Assembly: GCA_031841125.1 (NCBI GenBank)
Contig: CM063108.1
Location: forward strand, 23,921,399-23,985,398
Length of the DNA stretch: 64,000 bases
Direction of reading: 5' to 3'
Source of the DNA: Acanthococcus lagerstroemiae
Lineage: Eukaryota > Arthropoda > Insecta > Hemiptera > Eriococcidae
Of this stretch, positions 1 through 12,300 are shown one piece after another. The first letter of the stretch is position 1. Each line of letters starts with the position of its first letter. The notes under the pieces were generated by a model. That model worked only from the letters and a program-made list of their open reading frames with translations, did not search any database and was not told the origin of the DNA. The translations under genes and the position numbers were made by a program.

Positions 1-173
1 AGAATCAGCTTTTAAAAAAGGAACAACAGTTTTACAATGTTTGATTCAATGCTACCTGCCAGGGCACACTAATGCCAGAAGGCAATCATCGATTTTCGTA
101 ATTAATTCTTGATGCACTGAAATCTTGTCATGTGAATACGTTCATCACTGAAAGACAGAAACTTACAACTTAC

Positions 174-239
174 CTCGCCATTCACTTCCTTGTTGTACGG
201 GGCTTCAAGTAAAGCTTCTACATCGATATCATCAGCCAT
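174..239 (-). CDS. RBM39: First coding exon of RBM39/Caper-like splicing factor
   Basis: On the minus strand an ATG at 239 opens 22 codons reading MADDIDVEALLEAPY and then NKEVNGE, ending at 174 with a consensus donor (GAG then GTAAGT, GT at 173-172). The first 15 residues match the very conserved start of RBM39/Caper, a U2AF65-like splicing factor and transcriptional coactivator with three RRMs; known family members begin MADDIDIEAMLEAPY. Just upstream, a pyrimidine-rich stretch ending in AG at 256-255 looks like the acceptor of a 5' UTR intron, so the 5' UTR is probably spliced. The SR-rich region and the RRMs would lie left of the window and are not visible. It is too short to stand out as an ORF. 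Identification rests on this short signature only. Confidence 0.78.
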
Positions 240-256
240 GTTCGGCTCCGTCACCT

Positions 257-1360
257 GAAATATAACTGCGGTATGTAAAGAGGCGCTAGACTAGAATACT
301 ACGCCGGGCTTCTCATTGTTTTCAGTCACAGGGTAACAGCGAACTTAAAAATTACGTAATAAAATTAGGTATGAGACAGCATGAAACCGAATATGAAAAA
401 CTGATATCGTGGATGAATTCACTAGTCAGTGCAATGAAGTCCAGTGAATGCATGTGAGCATGGGTCATTTACCAACAGCTGTGATGTGTAGAGGCTGGAC
501 CCGTACATGTAAAAAGTAATCTTTAAACATATTTGAATGGAACATACCTCATACAAACCTTATTCAAAGTAGATTTCTTGCTTGGTAATACAAGAATTTT
601 CACAAAAGAACAAGATTTACAGTAAACTGTAGAGTAAGAGAATTCTCAATTCAATTCCTAATCTTTGGACGCGAAGGCAAGTGAAAGAACATGGAACTGA
701 TAGCAAACATTTATAATATCGAAAATATATCAATATCCAAATATCGAAAATCTTTACAATTTTAAAATGGCTGTAGGCTGTACGCTGCAATAGCTATCGA
801 TGGCACGATGGCAGCAGCAGCATCCCTGAAAATTCTAGTTTCGTGTTTTGTTTTGTTCTATGATTTCGTCATAAGTAAAAGGTGAGATAAGATCCTGTTA
901 TCATTTTCGCGAAATTTCGACTTCCGAGTTGACTAAACTTTAAAAATTTACCCAAATCTGAATTCGGATAATATTCAGAATTTCTGGGACGCTGTCTTCA
1001 AAGTCGAAGATACATTATTAATAATTCTGATTTAACACCAACACCTTGATAACTTGGTTCTCCATCTACATTCTTGAATTTTCAGTTCAGTAAGTAAAGT
1101 TCAAGTAAAATTTAAAATACCAAAGTTCAATCGATATCGCTCACATTCTACTGACGAATCTATGAGAGTTTCCTACGTTAATTTCTTTATGATGGAAATG
1201 CTTCAGTGAATGATCTATATTTAGAAACACTGGGAAACTTGACACAAAAGTTGAGCGTTGTTCATTTATTTTGTGCGGCTAAGTTCCTTGCACTTGTCTT
1301 CATTTTTGATTGTTACTTAATGCACAACCTTAATGTTGGTTTCAATTGATATGTTCGCAG
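257..1360. other. Intergenic stretch between RBM39 and Ran-like gene
   Basis: This is the region between two divergently oriented genes and so probably holds both promoters. I see no ORF with recognisable content, no tandem repeat and no clear TATA or initiator element that I would defend. A sequence ending in TTCGCAG at 1360 looks like a splice acceptor, so a 5' UTR intron of the Ran-like gene probably ends there. Confidence 0.4.
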
Positions 1361-1392
1361 CTGTTGCAAATAATTTCGTGTGTATCACCAGT

Positions 1393-2431
1393 ATGGGCGA
1401 TGATATGCCAACATTCAAATGTGTACTAGTTGGTGATGGAGGCACAGGAAAAACAACATTTGTAAAGAGGCATCTGACCGGCGAATTTGAAAAAAAATAT
1501 GTTGCAACTTTGGGAGTTGAAGTACATCCACTAGTATTTCATACGAATCGAGGGGCTATCCGATTCAACGTTTGGGATACTGCCGGCCAAGATAAATTCG
1601 GTAGATTGCGAGATGGATACTATATTCAAGTAAGTGAATGGTGACTATGAAGTGAAAACGTACCTGAAACTTCGGTATTTCATTATCCTTTCTGTTTTAT
1701 TCTACTATTTACAGTTGCTTCAGAAATCAATAACTCGTTTCTAGTCATACTGGTCCTTCATTATATTTACTGGCAGAATTATGCCCGGCATGAAACTTTC
1801 TTTTCCAGGGACAATGCGTGATTATTATGTTTGATGTAACGAGTCGTGTTACGTACAAAAACGTATCAACTTGGCATAGAGATTTAATTCGCGTTTGTGA
1901 AAACATCCCAATTGTATTATGTGGAAACAAGGTCGACATTAAAGACCGTAAAGTCAAAGCTAAAACTATCACATTTCATCAAAAAAGAATTTACCCGTAA
2001 CTATCCTGAGCTTACTCACGTTGTTAGTCTAGAATGTACCTGTACACGTTTTTTGAATTTTTCGTTATGTGTTATGATTACAGTATTATGACATAAGCGC
2101 TAAAAGTAATTATAACTTTGAAAAACCTTTTCTATGGTTAGCCCGTAAGCTGATTGGTGATCCGAACTTGCAGTTTGTAGCGATGCCTGCCTTAGTTCCG
2201 CCAGAAATTACGATGGATCCTCAGTGGCAAGTTCGAATCGAGAAAGATTTACAGGTAATTTCTGTTCATCAAAGTAGTCTGGACTTATAAACGGTAGAAG
2301 TTCCACTTTTGTTCTGATTGTGTTCGTATACTGATTAGATTGATGGTTGTCAGTAGGTACTTATTATTTATTTATTCGTGTTTTAGGAAGCCCAGAACAC
2401 TGCTCTGCCCGATGACGACGAAGACTTGTGA
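1393..2431 (+). CDS. Ran: Ran-like nuclear transport GTPase, four exons, one frameshift
   Basis: Ran drives nucleocytoplasmic transport and spindle assembly by cycling between GTP and GDP. Exons inferred from frame and splice signals are 1393-1629, 1809-1996, 2084-2254 and 2387-2431, giving about 213 residues against the usual 216. The start is the ATG at 1393 ([17 protein letters not shown]), because the earlier in-frame ATGs precede a likely acceptor at 1360. Visible motifs are the P-loop GDGGTGKT, the switch-II DTAGQ, NKVD, SAK, and an acidic C-terminus ending DDDEDL. Exon 2 is 188 nt, one short of a codon multiple: the A-run at 1981-1986 has six A where seven would keep frame. Switch II reads [11 protein letters not shown] instead of the nearly invariant GQEKFGGLRDG. 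It may be a divergent paralogue, a young pseudogene, or a functional gene with an assembly indel; intact introns argue against a retrocopy. Confidence 0.85.
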
Positions 2432-3170
2432 TGAAACCATCCATGTACTATTGTTTTAGCTAACAATTTGTTTGGACTTTGTTTATGAGGTTAAAAACCT
2501 TTTTTCGTGTATTCGTACTATCTGTTTCAATTTGGAGTGAGGCTTATAGTTTTTTTTTGGTTTTGTTTTTGTTTTTTGTACATTTTTAGTGAGTCGTGAT
2601 TTTTTTTTAAAATTTGATCTTATGTTTTCTGAATGCATTCCTCTTGAGTAATGATCTTGGAGAAAGAAATTTCAAGTATGGTTGTGCTCCTGTGATTTGT
2701 TCAAATTTTGTTGTTGTAACGTATAGTTTGTATCTTAGAAACACCATTGAAAGTAAAGAAAAAGACTGTCTATTAAACTTTTTAATAATGTTGGAAGATT
2801 GATTTGTCACAAGCGTGTAAGAGACTGGGATACTCTCTACCTTGCAAGGACAACAAACCTTGGTGGATTTAGGATGTCGGACCCGGAGCCCCTGAATTGA
2901 ATTTGAAATCGAATACAGCAAGGTTAAGCTAGAAACTATTGTTGGAAGTATTTAGAATTCGGCAATTATTTGATGTTTTCTAATATGTATAACCATATCA
3001 GTATGAACTATGAATAGTTCGAGACTCTGGGACCTGCTGACTGGTTTATGCTAATCTTGTTCATAAACTACAATTGAGATGATGAAATTCTGATAACTTC
3101 AGCGAATGGGAAAAATTGCTCTTTCCTGTTCATATGAGTTGTACTTCAGTAAGCTAATGATCGGACTCTT
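2432..3170. other. Ran-like 3' flank, no gene seen
   Basis: T-rich sequence after the Ran-like stop, including T-runs around 2550-2610, probably holding its 3' UTR. Short ORFs here have no recognisable content. Confidence 0.4.
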
Positions 3171-3179
3171 CATTCATCA

Positions 3180-5240
3180 TTAGAAAACACCATTTGAAAA
3201 ATACTTGCAGAAACAACTTGATTTGAGACAAATTCAAACACGAGTATTTATAAAGAATGAGATGATGCCAAAGGGCCATAAATTTGCTGCACGTGCTAAT
3301 TTGCGATACTTGGTAGGGTTTACAGCGATGGGTTATAATGTCTTTGACCCTAAAACTAGAAAAACAAGATGTATGTAACGTAAAAATAGATAGAGAACTT
3401 CTCTTTGGAGATGACTATCCACCACCAGATACCAATAAGAAATTAGTACTTGATCTATTTGAAGAAATTGAACTTCCCAGCCCTAAGTGTGAATCAAACA
3501 TTAATATGATCAATTCCTTAAATGAAGGGGGTCCACCTTTGAAACAATATAACTCACTTGAACATTTAACTCTTAATAATCAAGGCAATGTATATGAAAA
3601 CCTGATCTTAACAAAAGAAATAAGTCCTCTATCTTCTCCCGTCACAATAGAACTTGATGATGATTAGAAAAATGAGGAAATTGCCACAAACAAGTGCTTT
3701 CTTGGATCTGAAACCAATCTAATAACAAATTTTAGTGAATTTGATAAGACTAATTTCGTATTTCGTACACCTCCTGTTCCTCTCACCTGCTCTCACCTAT
3801 AAACATGCCACTACTGGTCCATCTACAGATAAGCGGTTGGCTGATATAAAACTTGAATTAGAAGCAATTAGTCGGCACGAAGTGTGGGATATCATTCCAT
3901 GCGTCAAGGGAATTAAAAGTGTTCCTTTTAAATTGATATTAACCATTAAGACTAATGGTCAACACAAGGCCTAATTGGTGGCAGTCGAATGTCAAGATAC
4001 TGAAAAATATGTACTCACTTTAATACTGCATCTCCAATCCCCAGTGCATCATCAATTTGATGGTTTTTCACTATTGCAACAAACCATCAATGGGAAACTG
4101 TTCAACTAGTTATTAAAAATGCTTTTTCACATGGTCATATTGATCGTGAAAAATTTGTCTCAATCCCTCAGGGCATTAATATGTTGATCCTCAAAAATTT
4201 GTTGGTAAATTGAATAAAGCCTAATATGGACTGGCTACTGTGCGCCACTTTTTTCAACTAGTTTCAATAAGGTACTAAATGAAAATATGGCAGCCTTAGG
4301 ATTCACTTGAATTGAACTAGTATCTTGCATCTATGGGGAAAAGTATAATTTGAACACTATCCTTCTATTTGTTTATGTGGAAGATATCCCTACTGCTGGA
4401 AGTTTGCCAAGTGCTACAGAAGAACTATGTAGTCTTAAACTGAGGGAAAATTCTTTGAAATAAAGAACTTATGTTTTCCAAAAACATTTGTAGGCATTGA
4501 AATTAAAAAGAGTGAGGACAGTTTGTTTTTTTACACCGACATTTGCATACTACCTTAGTCATTGAGAAATTCCTCTCAGCAAAAGGTTGGCTGAAACTAG
4601 ACCTACTTACGCCTCCCATCTCCCAACACGATCATTTCAAAGTTCCAAACATCACCATTATCCCATTTCCTCAAGCAATTGGAGCCTTAATGTACCATGT
4701 AAATTCCACACGCCTATAGACATAGCGTTTGCTGTGAATCTTCTGGTCAGGTTCCAGTCAGAACCACAACCTTTACATTGGGCTCTAGTTCAGAGAATTC
4801 TAAGCTGCTTTAAAACTACTCATCAACTATGGTCTGTACACTGAAACACAAAATTCGAACACACTTGATGCATAGGTTGATGCGGATCCTGCAGATGATG
4901 CAACCAGGAAATCAACCACAGGATATTTAGTCCAACTTTGTGGCACTACTTTGGTAGTCTGCTGCTCTCAATTGCAGAAATGCAACACGGAATATATTAT
5001 GCACTTGTGAAGCTGAATTTGTAGGGCTAGACAAAGCAGCTCATGAAGTACTATTCCTAGCATAGTTAACTGAAGAAACTTTGGGAGTAAAACTCTTATT
5101 AGCAACTCTGTATTGTGACAGCTTTGCAACACTTCAACAATCAGAACAATATTTTCCAATGGGCGTGGACACCAAAATTAATATTTTACACATTGACTGA
5201 GCAAAATTAGGTTTATTTGGAAGAATAGCGAATTAGGTTG
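3180..5240 (+). pseudogene. Decayed Ty1/copia pol remnant (integrase C-end, RT, RNase H)
   Basis: Translating all plus frames gives copia pol landmarks in the right order. Around 3310-3370 comes the post-integrase GFTAMGYNVFDPKT motif. At 3840-4150 comes the start of reverse transcriptase (AISRHEVWDIIP, then a KARLVAVEC-like stretch, then VQLVIKNAFSHGHIDREKF). At 4690-4800 comes AVNLLVRFQSEPQPLHWALV, and at 4870-5060 comes RNase H (VDADPADDATTRKSTTGYL-like, then a CEAEFVGLDKA-like stretch). The frame changes many times and stops are frequent, so no protein is made. No LTRs were found. The sequence differs clearly from both copia elements at 28.7-38 kb, so it is an independent, older insertion. 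Confidence 0.75.
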
Positions 5241-6400
5241 GTTGGGTATCTACCTGAATTTAAAATGTTACTGTGAAAATTGACAAATTTTATGGTGTAC
5301 TTCGAAGGAATTTTTACATAATATGTATATCATTCAAAAGTTGGTATGAAGCTGAATCGAAACTCACTGGGGAAAAATCGAGTTTCTTACCTCTGTCTAT
5401 TTTGGGTTCACAATTTCGATCCAATATGAGATTGCACTGAAAATCTGATCCAATATTCGAAGTCAGTGGGCCAATGAACCAAGTAATTTTTCAAAGCCAG
5501 TCAATTTTTCTTATTTTGGGCCCAAAATCTGGATTCTGAGCCTAATCTAGGGCCGAATCATACATCGAATGTGACATTCGAAATCAATGACCTTAAAAAA
5601 AAATTGTAAGTATATTTTGTTTACTTGTTCATTCAAGATTCCAAAGCTGCTGGTACATTTGAGCTCTCACCCCATTTTTTGGGAGAGAAAACATTTTTTC
5701 ACTAGAGAAGAACCTAAAAGTTGTGACTTGGAGATACTTTTTGTTTTTATCTTGCGACGGAACAATTCTGCAATAATTGGGGAAAAAAGAAAAGGCGGGG
5801 ATCATATTTGTGAAATACCTTATGTATTATTAAAAAAAAACAAAAAAAAAACTATACTTTTTCTTCTTATTTTTTGCGAGAAATTAATCACAAACTTACT
5901 TATAATTATCGTGACAAACTGTAGAAAAAGAAATGCAGTTTGCAGGCAAAGTTTGGTATTTGCATGGCAAATTTCAATTTGTAACCTGCAGCTGCAGTAT
6001 TGTAATGAATGTCCTCCAAGAACAACCTAAAATCACTCTTTCAATAGGTCCCTTTTCTAGAACATGATATAAAAAGTTGAAACGAACGACGGTTCTCCCA
6101 TTCATTTCACTCAAAGAATCACTAAAACAAGGCGCCAAACCTGATATAGCCAAAGTAAAGATACGACTTAACCTTGATGTGTAGTATACAGTATATTCAA
6201 TAGTACAAAAATAGTCAGTAAGTTTTCTAATATATTATTATATAATAATTCATTATTGATAATTATTTGTTTTCATTTTTTCAGTGGTAAAACAAAAGGA
6301 TATAATAGGTACTATAGTGCAGATACTGTTTATTAATCGATTGGAGGGTATACATATAACATTAGATATAATTTACTTTAGATTATATCCGAACTAGTAT
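5241..6400. other. Gene-free AT-rich stretch
   Basis: No supportable gene. A-runs occur at 5829-5850. Around 5640-5830 the order of motifs (a CCCC..TTTTGGGAGAGAAAA block, an ACTAGAGAAG block, then TTGGGGAAAAAAG and GGGGAT) resembles, in diverged form, the end module of the fold-back element at 9936-13468, especially its internal end near 12110-12280. It may be an old solo end of that family. Confidence 0.35.
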
Positions 6401-6404
6401 AAGG

Positions 6405-8080
6405 GGTGTAATCATCACTATTTTTTTCATTCGCTAGAATCCCTGAGCTTTTTTTTTTTTTTTTTTTTTGCTTTTAGTAGCTCTTCGACTACCTTGTCAT
6501 AACCACTCACTGATGCCACATGAAGAGGGGTTTGGGGTTCGACGAGCATAATCTTTTTCAGTAACTAAAATCCCTGGAGCTTTTAGTAGTTCATTGACTA
6601 CCTTGTAAAGTTGTAATGACCATTTTCTGAGGCCATATAAAGAGGGGTGTGACCAAAATTATCTTTTTTATTAACTAAAATTCCTGGAGCTTTCAGTAGC
6701 TCTTGGACTATTTTGTCACGACCAATTTCTGATACCACATGAAGAGGGGTACGGCCTTCACAATCTTCTTCATTAACTAAGATTCCTGGAGCTTTCAGTA
6801 GCTCTTTGACTACCTTATCATAATCATTCCTTGATGCCACAGGAAGAAAGTTACGACGATCATAATCTTTTTCAGTAAATAAAATCCCTGGAGCTTCTAG
6901 TAGTAGTTCATTGACTACCTTGTAATGACGAGTTCCTGTGGCCTTATGAAGAGGGGTAAGACCTTGATAATCTTTTTTATTAACTAAAATTGCTGGAGCT
7001 TTCAGTAGCTCTTGGACTATTTTGTCACGACCATTTTCTGATGCCACACAAAGAGGTGTACGGCCTTTGCAATCTTCTTCATTAACTAAAATCCCTGGAG
7101 CTTTTAGTAGTTCATTGACTACCTTGTAATGACGAGTTCCTGAGGCCTTATGAAGAGGGGTAAGACCTTGATAATCTTTTTTATTAACTAAAATTGCTGG
7201 AGCTTTCAGTAGCTCTTGGACTATTTTGTCACGACCATTTCCTGATGCCACACAAAGAGGTGTACGGCCTTCGCAATCTTTTTTATTAACTAAAATTCCT
7301 GGAGCTTTCAGTAGCTCTTGGACTATTTTGTCACGACCATTTTCTGATGCCACATGAAGAGGGGTACGGCCTTCACAATCTTCTTCATTAACTAAAATTC
7401 CTGGAGCTTTCAGTAGCTCTTTGACTACCCCGTAATGAATAGTTCCTGAGGCCACATGAAGAGGGGTGCAACCTTGATAATCTTTTTTATTAACTAAAAT
7501 TCCTACAGCTTTCAGTAGCTCTTCAACTACCTTGTCACAACCATTCCCTGATGCCACATGAAGAAGGGTACGACGATCATCTTTTTCAGTAACTAAAATC
7601 CCTGGAGCTTTTAGTAGTTCATTGACTACCTTGTAATGACCATTTTCTGAGGCTACATAAAGAGGGGTGTGACCAAGATTATCTTTTTTATTAACTGAAA
7701 TTCCTGGAGCTTTCAGTAGCTCTTCGACTACTTCTCTACAACCATTTTTTGATGCTAAATGAAGAGGGGTTTCCCTATAAGGTTCTTGGATATTCACATT
7801 AATCCTGTTTTTAAGGCAAACTAGTAAGTTTTTAACCATCAAAGTATTATTATTCAACACTGCCAAATGAAGTGAACTATGCCCTCTATAATCGAGCGCA
7901 TTCACTGGAGCATCATACATCGACAGTAACATACGCTCTATGTATGTTTCACAACATTTACTACACAGATGATCAGGATGAGAATGATACAGTACCAACT
8001 GATGAAGTACATTATTTCCTGGAGTATGTCCGGCTAGAAAAGACAAGGTTTGTAGTGATTTAGGACTAGTGGCAGGGTGG
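6405..8080 (-). CDS. Ankyrin-repeat protein, 3' exon, tail frameshifted
   Basis: A minus-strand open frame from about 8046 to 6598 encodes 12 full ankyrin repeats and a partial thirteenth, each 33-35 residues with the core GxTPLHxASxNG and ELLKAPGILVNxxD. Ankyrin repeats bind proteins; no catalytic domain is visible. The frame runs upstream without an ATG (the apparent first codon at 8046 is TTG) back to a possible acceptor near 8077, so this is probably a downstream exon of a spliced gene whose 5' exons I cannot place. At about 6600 an 8-bp insertion (AAGTTGTA on the plus strand) breaks the repeat frame and gives the stop at 6598. Repeat-coding sequence continues in other frames to about 6405, interrupted by a T-run. 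It is either a gene with a truncated C-terminus or a pseudogene. Confidence 0.7.
6449..6469. repeat. 21-T homopolymer inside the ankyrin repeat array
   Basis: A run of 21 T (A on the coding strand) sits between sequence coding LLKA and sequence matching the following PGIL part of the next repeat. It is an insertion or expansion inside the repeat unit rather than a normal gene tail. Confidence 0.8.
6480..7790 (-). repeat. Tandem ~105-bp ankyrin-coding repeats with higher-order copies
   Basis: Each ankyrin unit is about 102-108 bp and adjacent units are similar at DNA level. Some two-unit blocks are near-identical: the blocks around 6915-7120 and 7125-7330 share long exact stretches, including the CTTGATAATC and TAATGACGAGTTCC segments. 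This points to recent unequal exchange of two-repeat modules. Confidence 0.8.
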
Positions 8081-9357
8081 GGAAGCTAATAATTTCAAAC
8101 ATTTTTGAGCAAATCATGAACAGAACAAATTGCTATCCGGTCCGGTTAACAGTCCTGATTTAGTTATAATTAGATGTACAAGTTGATGATTATTATACTA
8201 CATAGTTTACTGCATAACAACGCAGCGAAAGGTCAATAATCTCAAGATATTATCATTTTATTTAAAATGAATACTTTATACCTAGAAGTTTTGATAAGTG
8301 ATAGATCATTTCTGCAGACTTTTTTGCAAGTATTTAAGTTGTTAAAATAAGTAAATAAAACTTTCAAAGACCATTTTAATATTATTTAAAACGTTTAAGT
8401 TTTTCTCATTATTTCAATGATGTTTAAAACACTGTTTTAAACACTTTCGTTTCAAAACAAAAGGTGTTATAAGCTACATAATATCATCACCGCTGACCGG
8501 CTCAATGAATTCGAACCATTTAAAAATCGAATGCGTATACTCCAAAAATATGAAACAAAATTATAGAATAAATCTACTAAATCTACAATAACCACTTTCA
8601 TTAGTAAAATTAAAAAAGTGAAAACAATGGATAAATATTAATTTGAGTAACTATGTCCGTAAGAGGTTCAATAAAACACGAAAAACAAATAGTGCAAAAA
8701 TGCAATGGATACCACAGCAGTTCAGTCATACGAAGAAACATGGCACAAAAAAAGTATTTAAATGAAATACTGAAAAAAAAAGGAACACGTGTTATTGTCA
8801 TATTACACTTGAACGTTACTTGTTTGAGAAAATTAATACTTATCAGACAGCGTCTGTCAACAGATTGCTTATTTACGTTAAACCGGCACTATCCAAATAG
8901 AATACTGTTAAAAAAAAAAGGAATACGTGTTACTGTCATTTCAAACTTGAACTTCACTAAATCGAGAAAATGAATACCAAGCCGAAAATAACTGCCACCT
9001 GATTGCTTTGATTACTTATTTATGTTAGGACGAGAGGTTATCAATATCACGTCCAGCAAAATGTCTACACGCTCGTTCTCATCTTGTCACCAGGACTCTG
9101 CATATAATCCGAAGATAATCACAAGAATACGAACATTACATACTACATACTTACAACTCATAACAAAACTAGAAGAAAAAAAGAACTTAACCCCATAACA
9201 AAAACTCAACATTAACGTAACAGGAAGACAGAATGGTACTACATCCGTAGCAAACGATGTACAAAAATAAAAATATAATCTGAAATGACGCGAACGTCAA
9301 ATTTGAAAATCACAACCCCTTAGATATTAACCAACAAAATTGAACGCAAACTGAGTC
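8081..9357. other. Gene-free AT-rich stretch with a diverged direct repeat
   Basis: No gene was recognised. Two related segments lie at about 8765-8830 and 8900-8965, sharing AATACTG, then an A-run, then GGAAxACGTGTTAxTGTCAT and an ACTTGAAC block. The short ORF across them simply reflects this duplication. The right end contains the 3' flank of the minus-strand MIF4G gene. Confidence 0.45.
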
Positions 9358-12300
9358 TTACATATTAGAAGTCTTAGGAGGATAGTAGTAATTCAGTGCT
9401 GAGATAGGTAACTGCCAATTAGCTGCTCGCAATTCAAGGAGTTTTAGCAGTGTTTTTTGTACTTGCGGTCCACTTCTGCTTCTCAGAAGCACTTCGCGGA
9501 CGATGTCAAACAGTCTGGCAAACATGTTCGGCAGTTCAAGCTCTATGTCCCGTCCCACCGATGTCAACGCATGATATAAGCATCCGATCTAGAAGAAAAA
9601 TTACAATAACTAGATACGCCAACCGAACAGAACGAAATTCGAACTGAACATGCAATACCGACTTCGAAGGGCGAATGCGTGTCATTCTGCACGAGGATAT
9701 TTTCGCAACATCGGGAAATCAAAACAAGGAAAGTAATTCTTGGCGGAGTGATGGAATCTGGCATCTTCTTCAACTGCATTTTACTCCGTTTAAGCTGCCC
9801 AATAAAAAATAAATAAATAAAAAATGTATCTAGCATACAACAGCCGACAGTGGAACACACGCGAAATTACTGGCACAGCAGATTCGAGGGTGTCAAAGTA
9901 CCGGCTTTTCGAACACACGTATAGTTTTCCTAGGCTATACAGGGTGTTCCACGAAAGTCCCCCCCCCTGTTTTTTCACGAACCGATGGGCAGATCTTCCC
10001 GGGACGAAAATGATTTTCCAGTCGTAACATCTAGTTTCTCCTGAGCTTAAAAAATTTTCTCCCCCTTTCACGGGGGGCTGGAACCTACCACCAACTTCGT
10101 AATCTTAAATAGGAAGGTATGCCTTTATGCACCTCGTTGGAAAGGTCATTTACTCCTAAATACGAATCCGTAGAAAAAAATCAAAATTTATCAATTTTGG
10201 GGGGCAAGGGGCCTAGAGATGACCAAAATTCACCCAGAATCAAAGTGCGGTGACCTATCAAACGAACTATCGAAAATGGGGTTTTCCAGGTCGCTGATTT
10301 CGAATACTGCCTTATTTTTTCGATTTGACTAACCCAGGGGACAGAACATTCAAAAATTTGGGGCAGAAGGGGTTATTTTAAATGTTTTTTATTTTCGCTG
10401 ATACAATGTCTTTATGCACCTTGTTGGAAAGGCCTCTTCCCCCCAAAATTGAATTCGCGTAAAAGATTCAAAATTCATCAATTTTAGGAGGCCAAGGGGC
10501 CTAAAATTGGGGGAAATCCACCCAGAATCAAAGTGTGATGACCTATCGAACGAAATATCAAAAAAGGGGGTTTTCAGGTCGTGGATATCGAATATTGCGT
10601 TATTTTTCCAATTTGACCCATTCAGGGGCAGAAAATTCAAAAATTTGGGGGAGCAGGGATTCATTTTTTTACGTTTTTTATGTTCACTGACACCATGACT
10701 TCATGCACCTTGTTGAAAAAATCTCTTCCCCCAAAATTAGAATCCGTGAAAAAAATTCTGATTTGATCAATTTTAGGGGGCCAGTGGGCCTACAATTGGA
10801 GAAAATCCACCGAGAATATTGTAGTGTGATGACCTAGGATTTTTTGTTCAGAAAGTGATTCGTTCGCTTTTTTTGTTTGCAAACTGTTGGAGAAAATCTG
10901 CAATTATTTTTCTTTCCGTTTCTGATGAACTTCCTTTGAAAATTATCCGGGATTTTTCCTGTATTTTTCTACCTTTGGACATTATTGCAATTTTTTCCCA
11001 AGAATTTCTCATGAAATTCCTTAAAGATTATCGAAGATTATTCTTGCAGATTTTCGATGAATTTCTTCGGAAAACATTTTTCCTGGAGGTTAGTTGTATC
11101 AAAAATTACCGGAATTTGCTTCCGAAAATTTCCAGTGAAATTTCTTGAAAATTCTCGGAGATTTTCACCAAAAATCTTCGATGAATTTCTTCGGAGAACA
11201 TTTTTTCTGAACATTGTTGATACTTCAAAAATCGTCGGAGTTTTTCTCTTAATGAAATTCTACAAAAATTATCAGAATATTTTCCCTAAGAATTTTAAAG
11301 AAATTCTCTGGGAAACATTGGAAATTTTTTCCAGAAATGTCCGATAAGATTCTTCAGTTCAGCATTAAGCTTGTTAATAATAAAAAAAATTGAAAAAACC
11401 CAAGGATTTTTTTCTCAAAAATTTTTGATGTAGTTCCATCAAAAGCATCGGAAAATTTTCCCAAAGAAATTCGATGAAATTTTTCTAAAATCCTCGAACA
11501 TTTTTCCTGAAGATTTTTGATGAAAATCTTCAAAAACGATCGGAGCCTTTCCCCAAATGTTTCCTAATGAAATTCTTCAGAAATTATCGAATGATTTTCC
11601 TAAAGATTAGAATTATTGCAATTTCTCCCCAAAAATTTCTGACAAAATTCCTCAAGAAATTTTTGATGGAATTCCTCGGAGATCATGCAACATTTTCCCT
11701 GAAAATCATTGACAAAATTCTCCAAAACCATTGTAGTTTTCCATCAACTTATTTCCTATGAGATTTTTCCTCCAAAATTTTTAATGAAAATCATTGGAAA
11801 ATTTTCCCAAAGATCTTCGATGAAATTCCCAAATTTCCAAAAGTAAGGTTACAAAAACTGGAGTGACATTTGTGGTATCGATTTTTGACCATTCTAACGT
11901 AAGTTTTTCTTTGAATTTTCTCAGAACAATTAGAAATTCCTAGGTCATCACACTTTGATTCTGGATGGATTTCCCCCAATTATAGGCCCCTTGGCCCCCT
12001 AAAATTGATAAATTTTGAATTTTTTCCGCCGATTCAATTTTGGAGCGGAGAGATCTTTGCAACAAGGTGCATAAGAACATACCTTCCCATTTAAGATTCC
12101 AAAGTTAGTGGTACGTTCCAGCCCCCCAAATATGGGGGAGAAAATTTCTTGTGCCCGCAGGAAACTAGACCACGGTACACGAAGATCGCATTTTGTTTGG
12201 GAGCAATCCGACAATTATTCGAGAAAAAAACAGGGGGGGAGGGTCATTCTCAAAACTCACCCTGCACCTCTTTTAGGTTTTTGATTTTGGATAGGTTTTG

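Noticed and set aside
6480..7790. CRISPR-like array
   Set aside because: Units are contiguous coding ankyrin repeats without unique spacers.
10855..11761. Several Phe/Leu-rich ORFs
   Set aside because: They run through the degenerate tandem repeat of the fold-back loop, and their composition is explained by TTTTCC-rich repetition.
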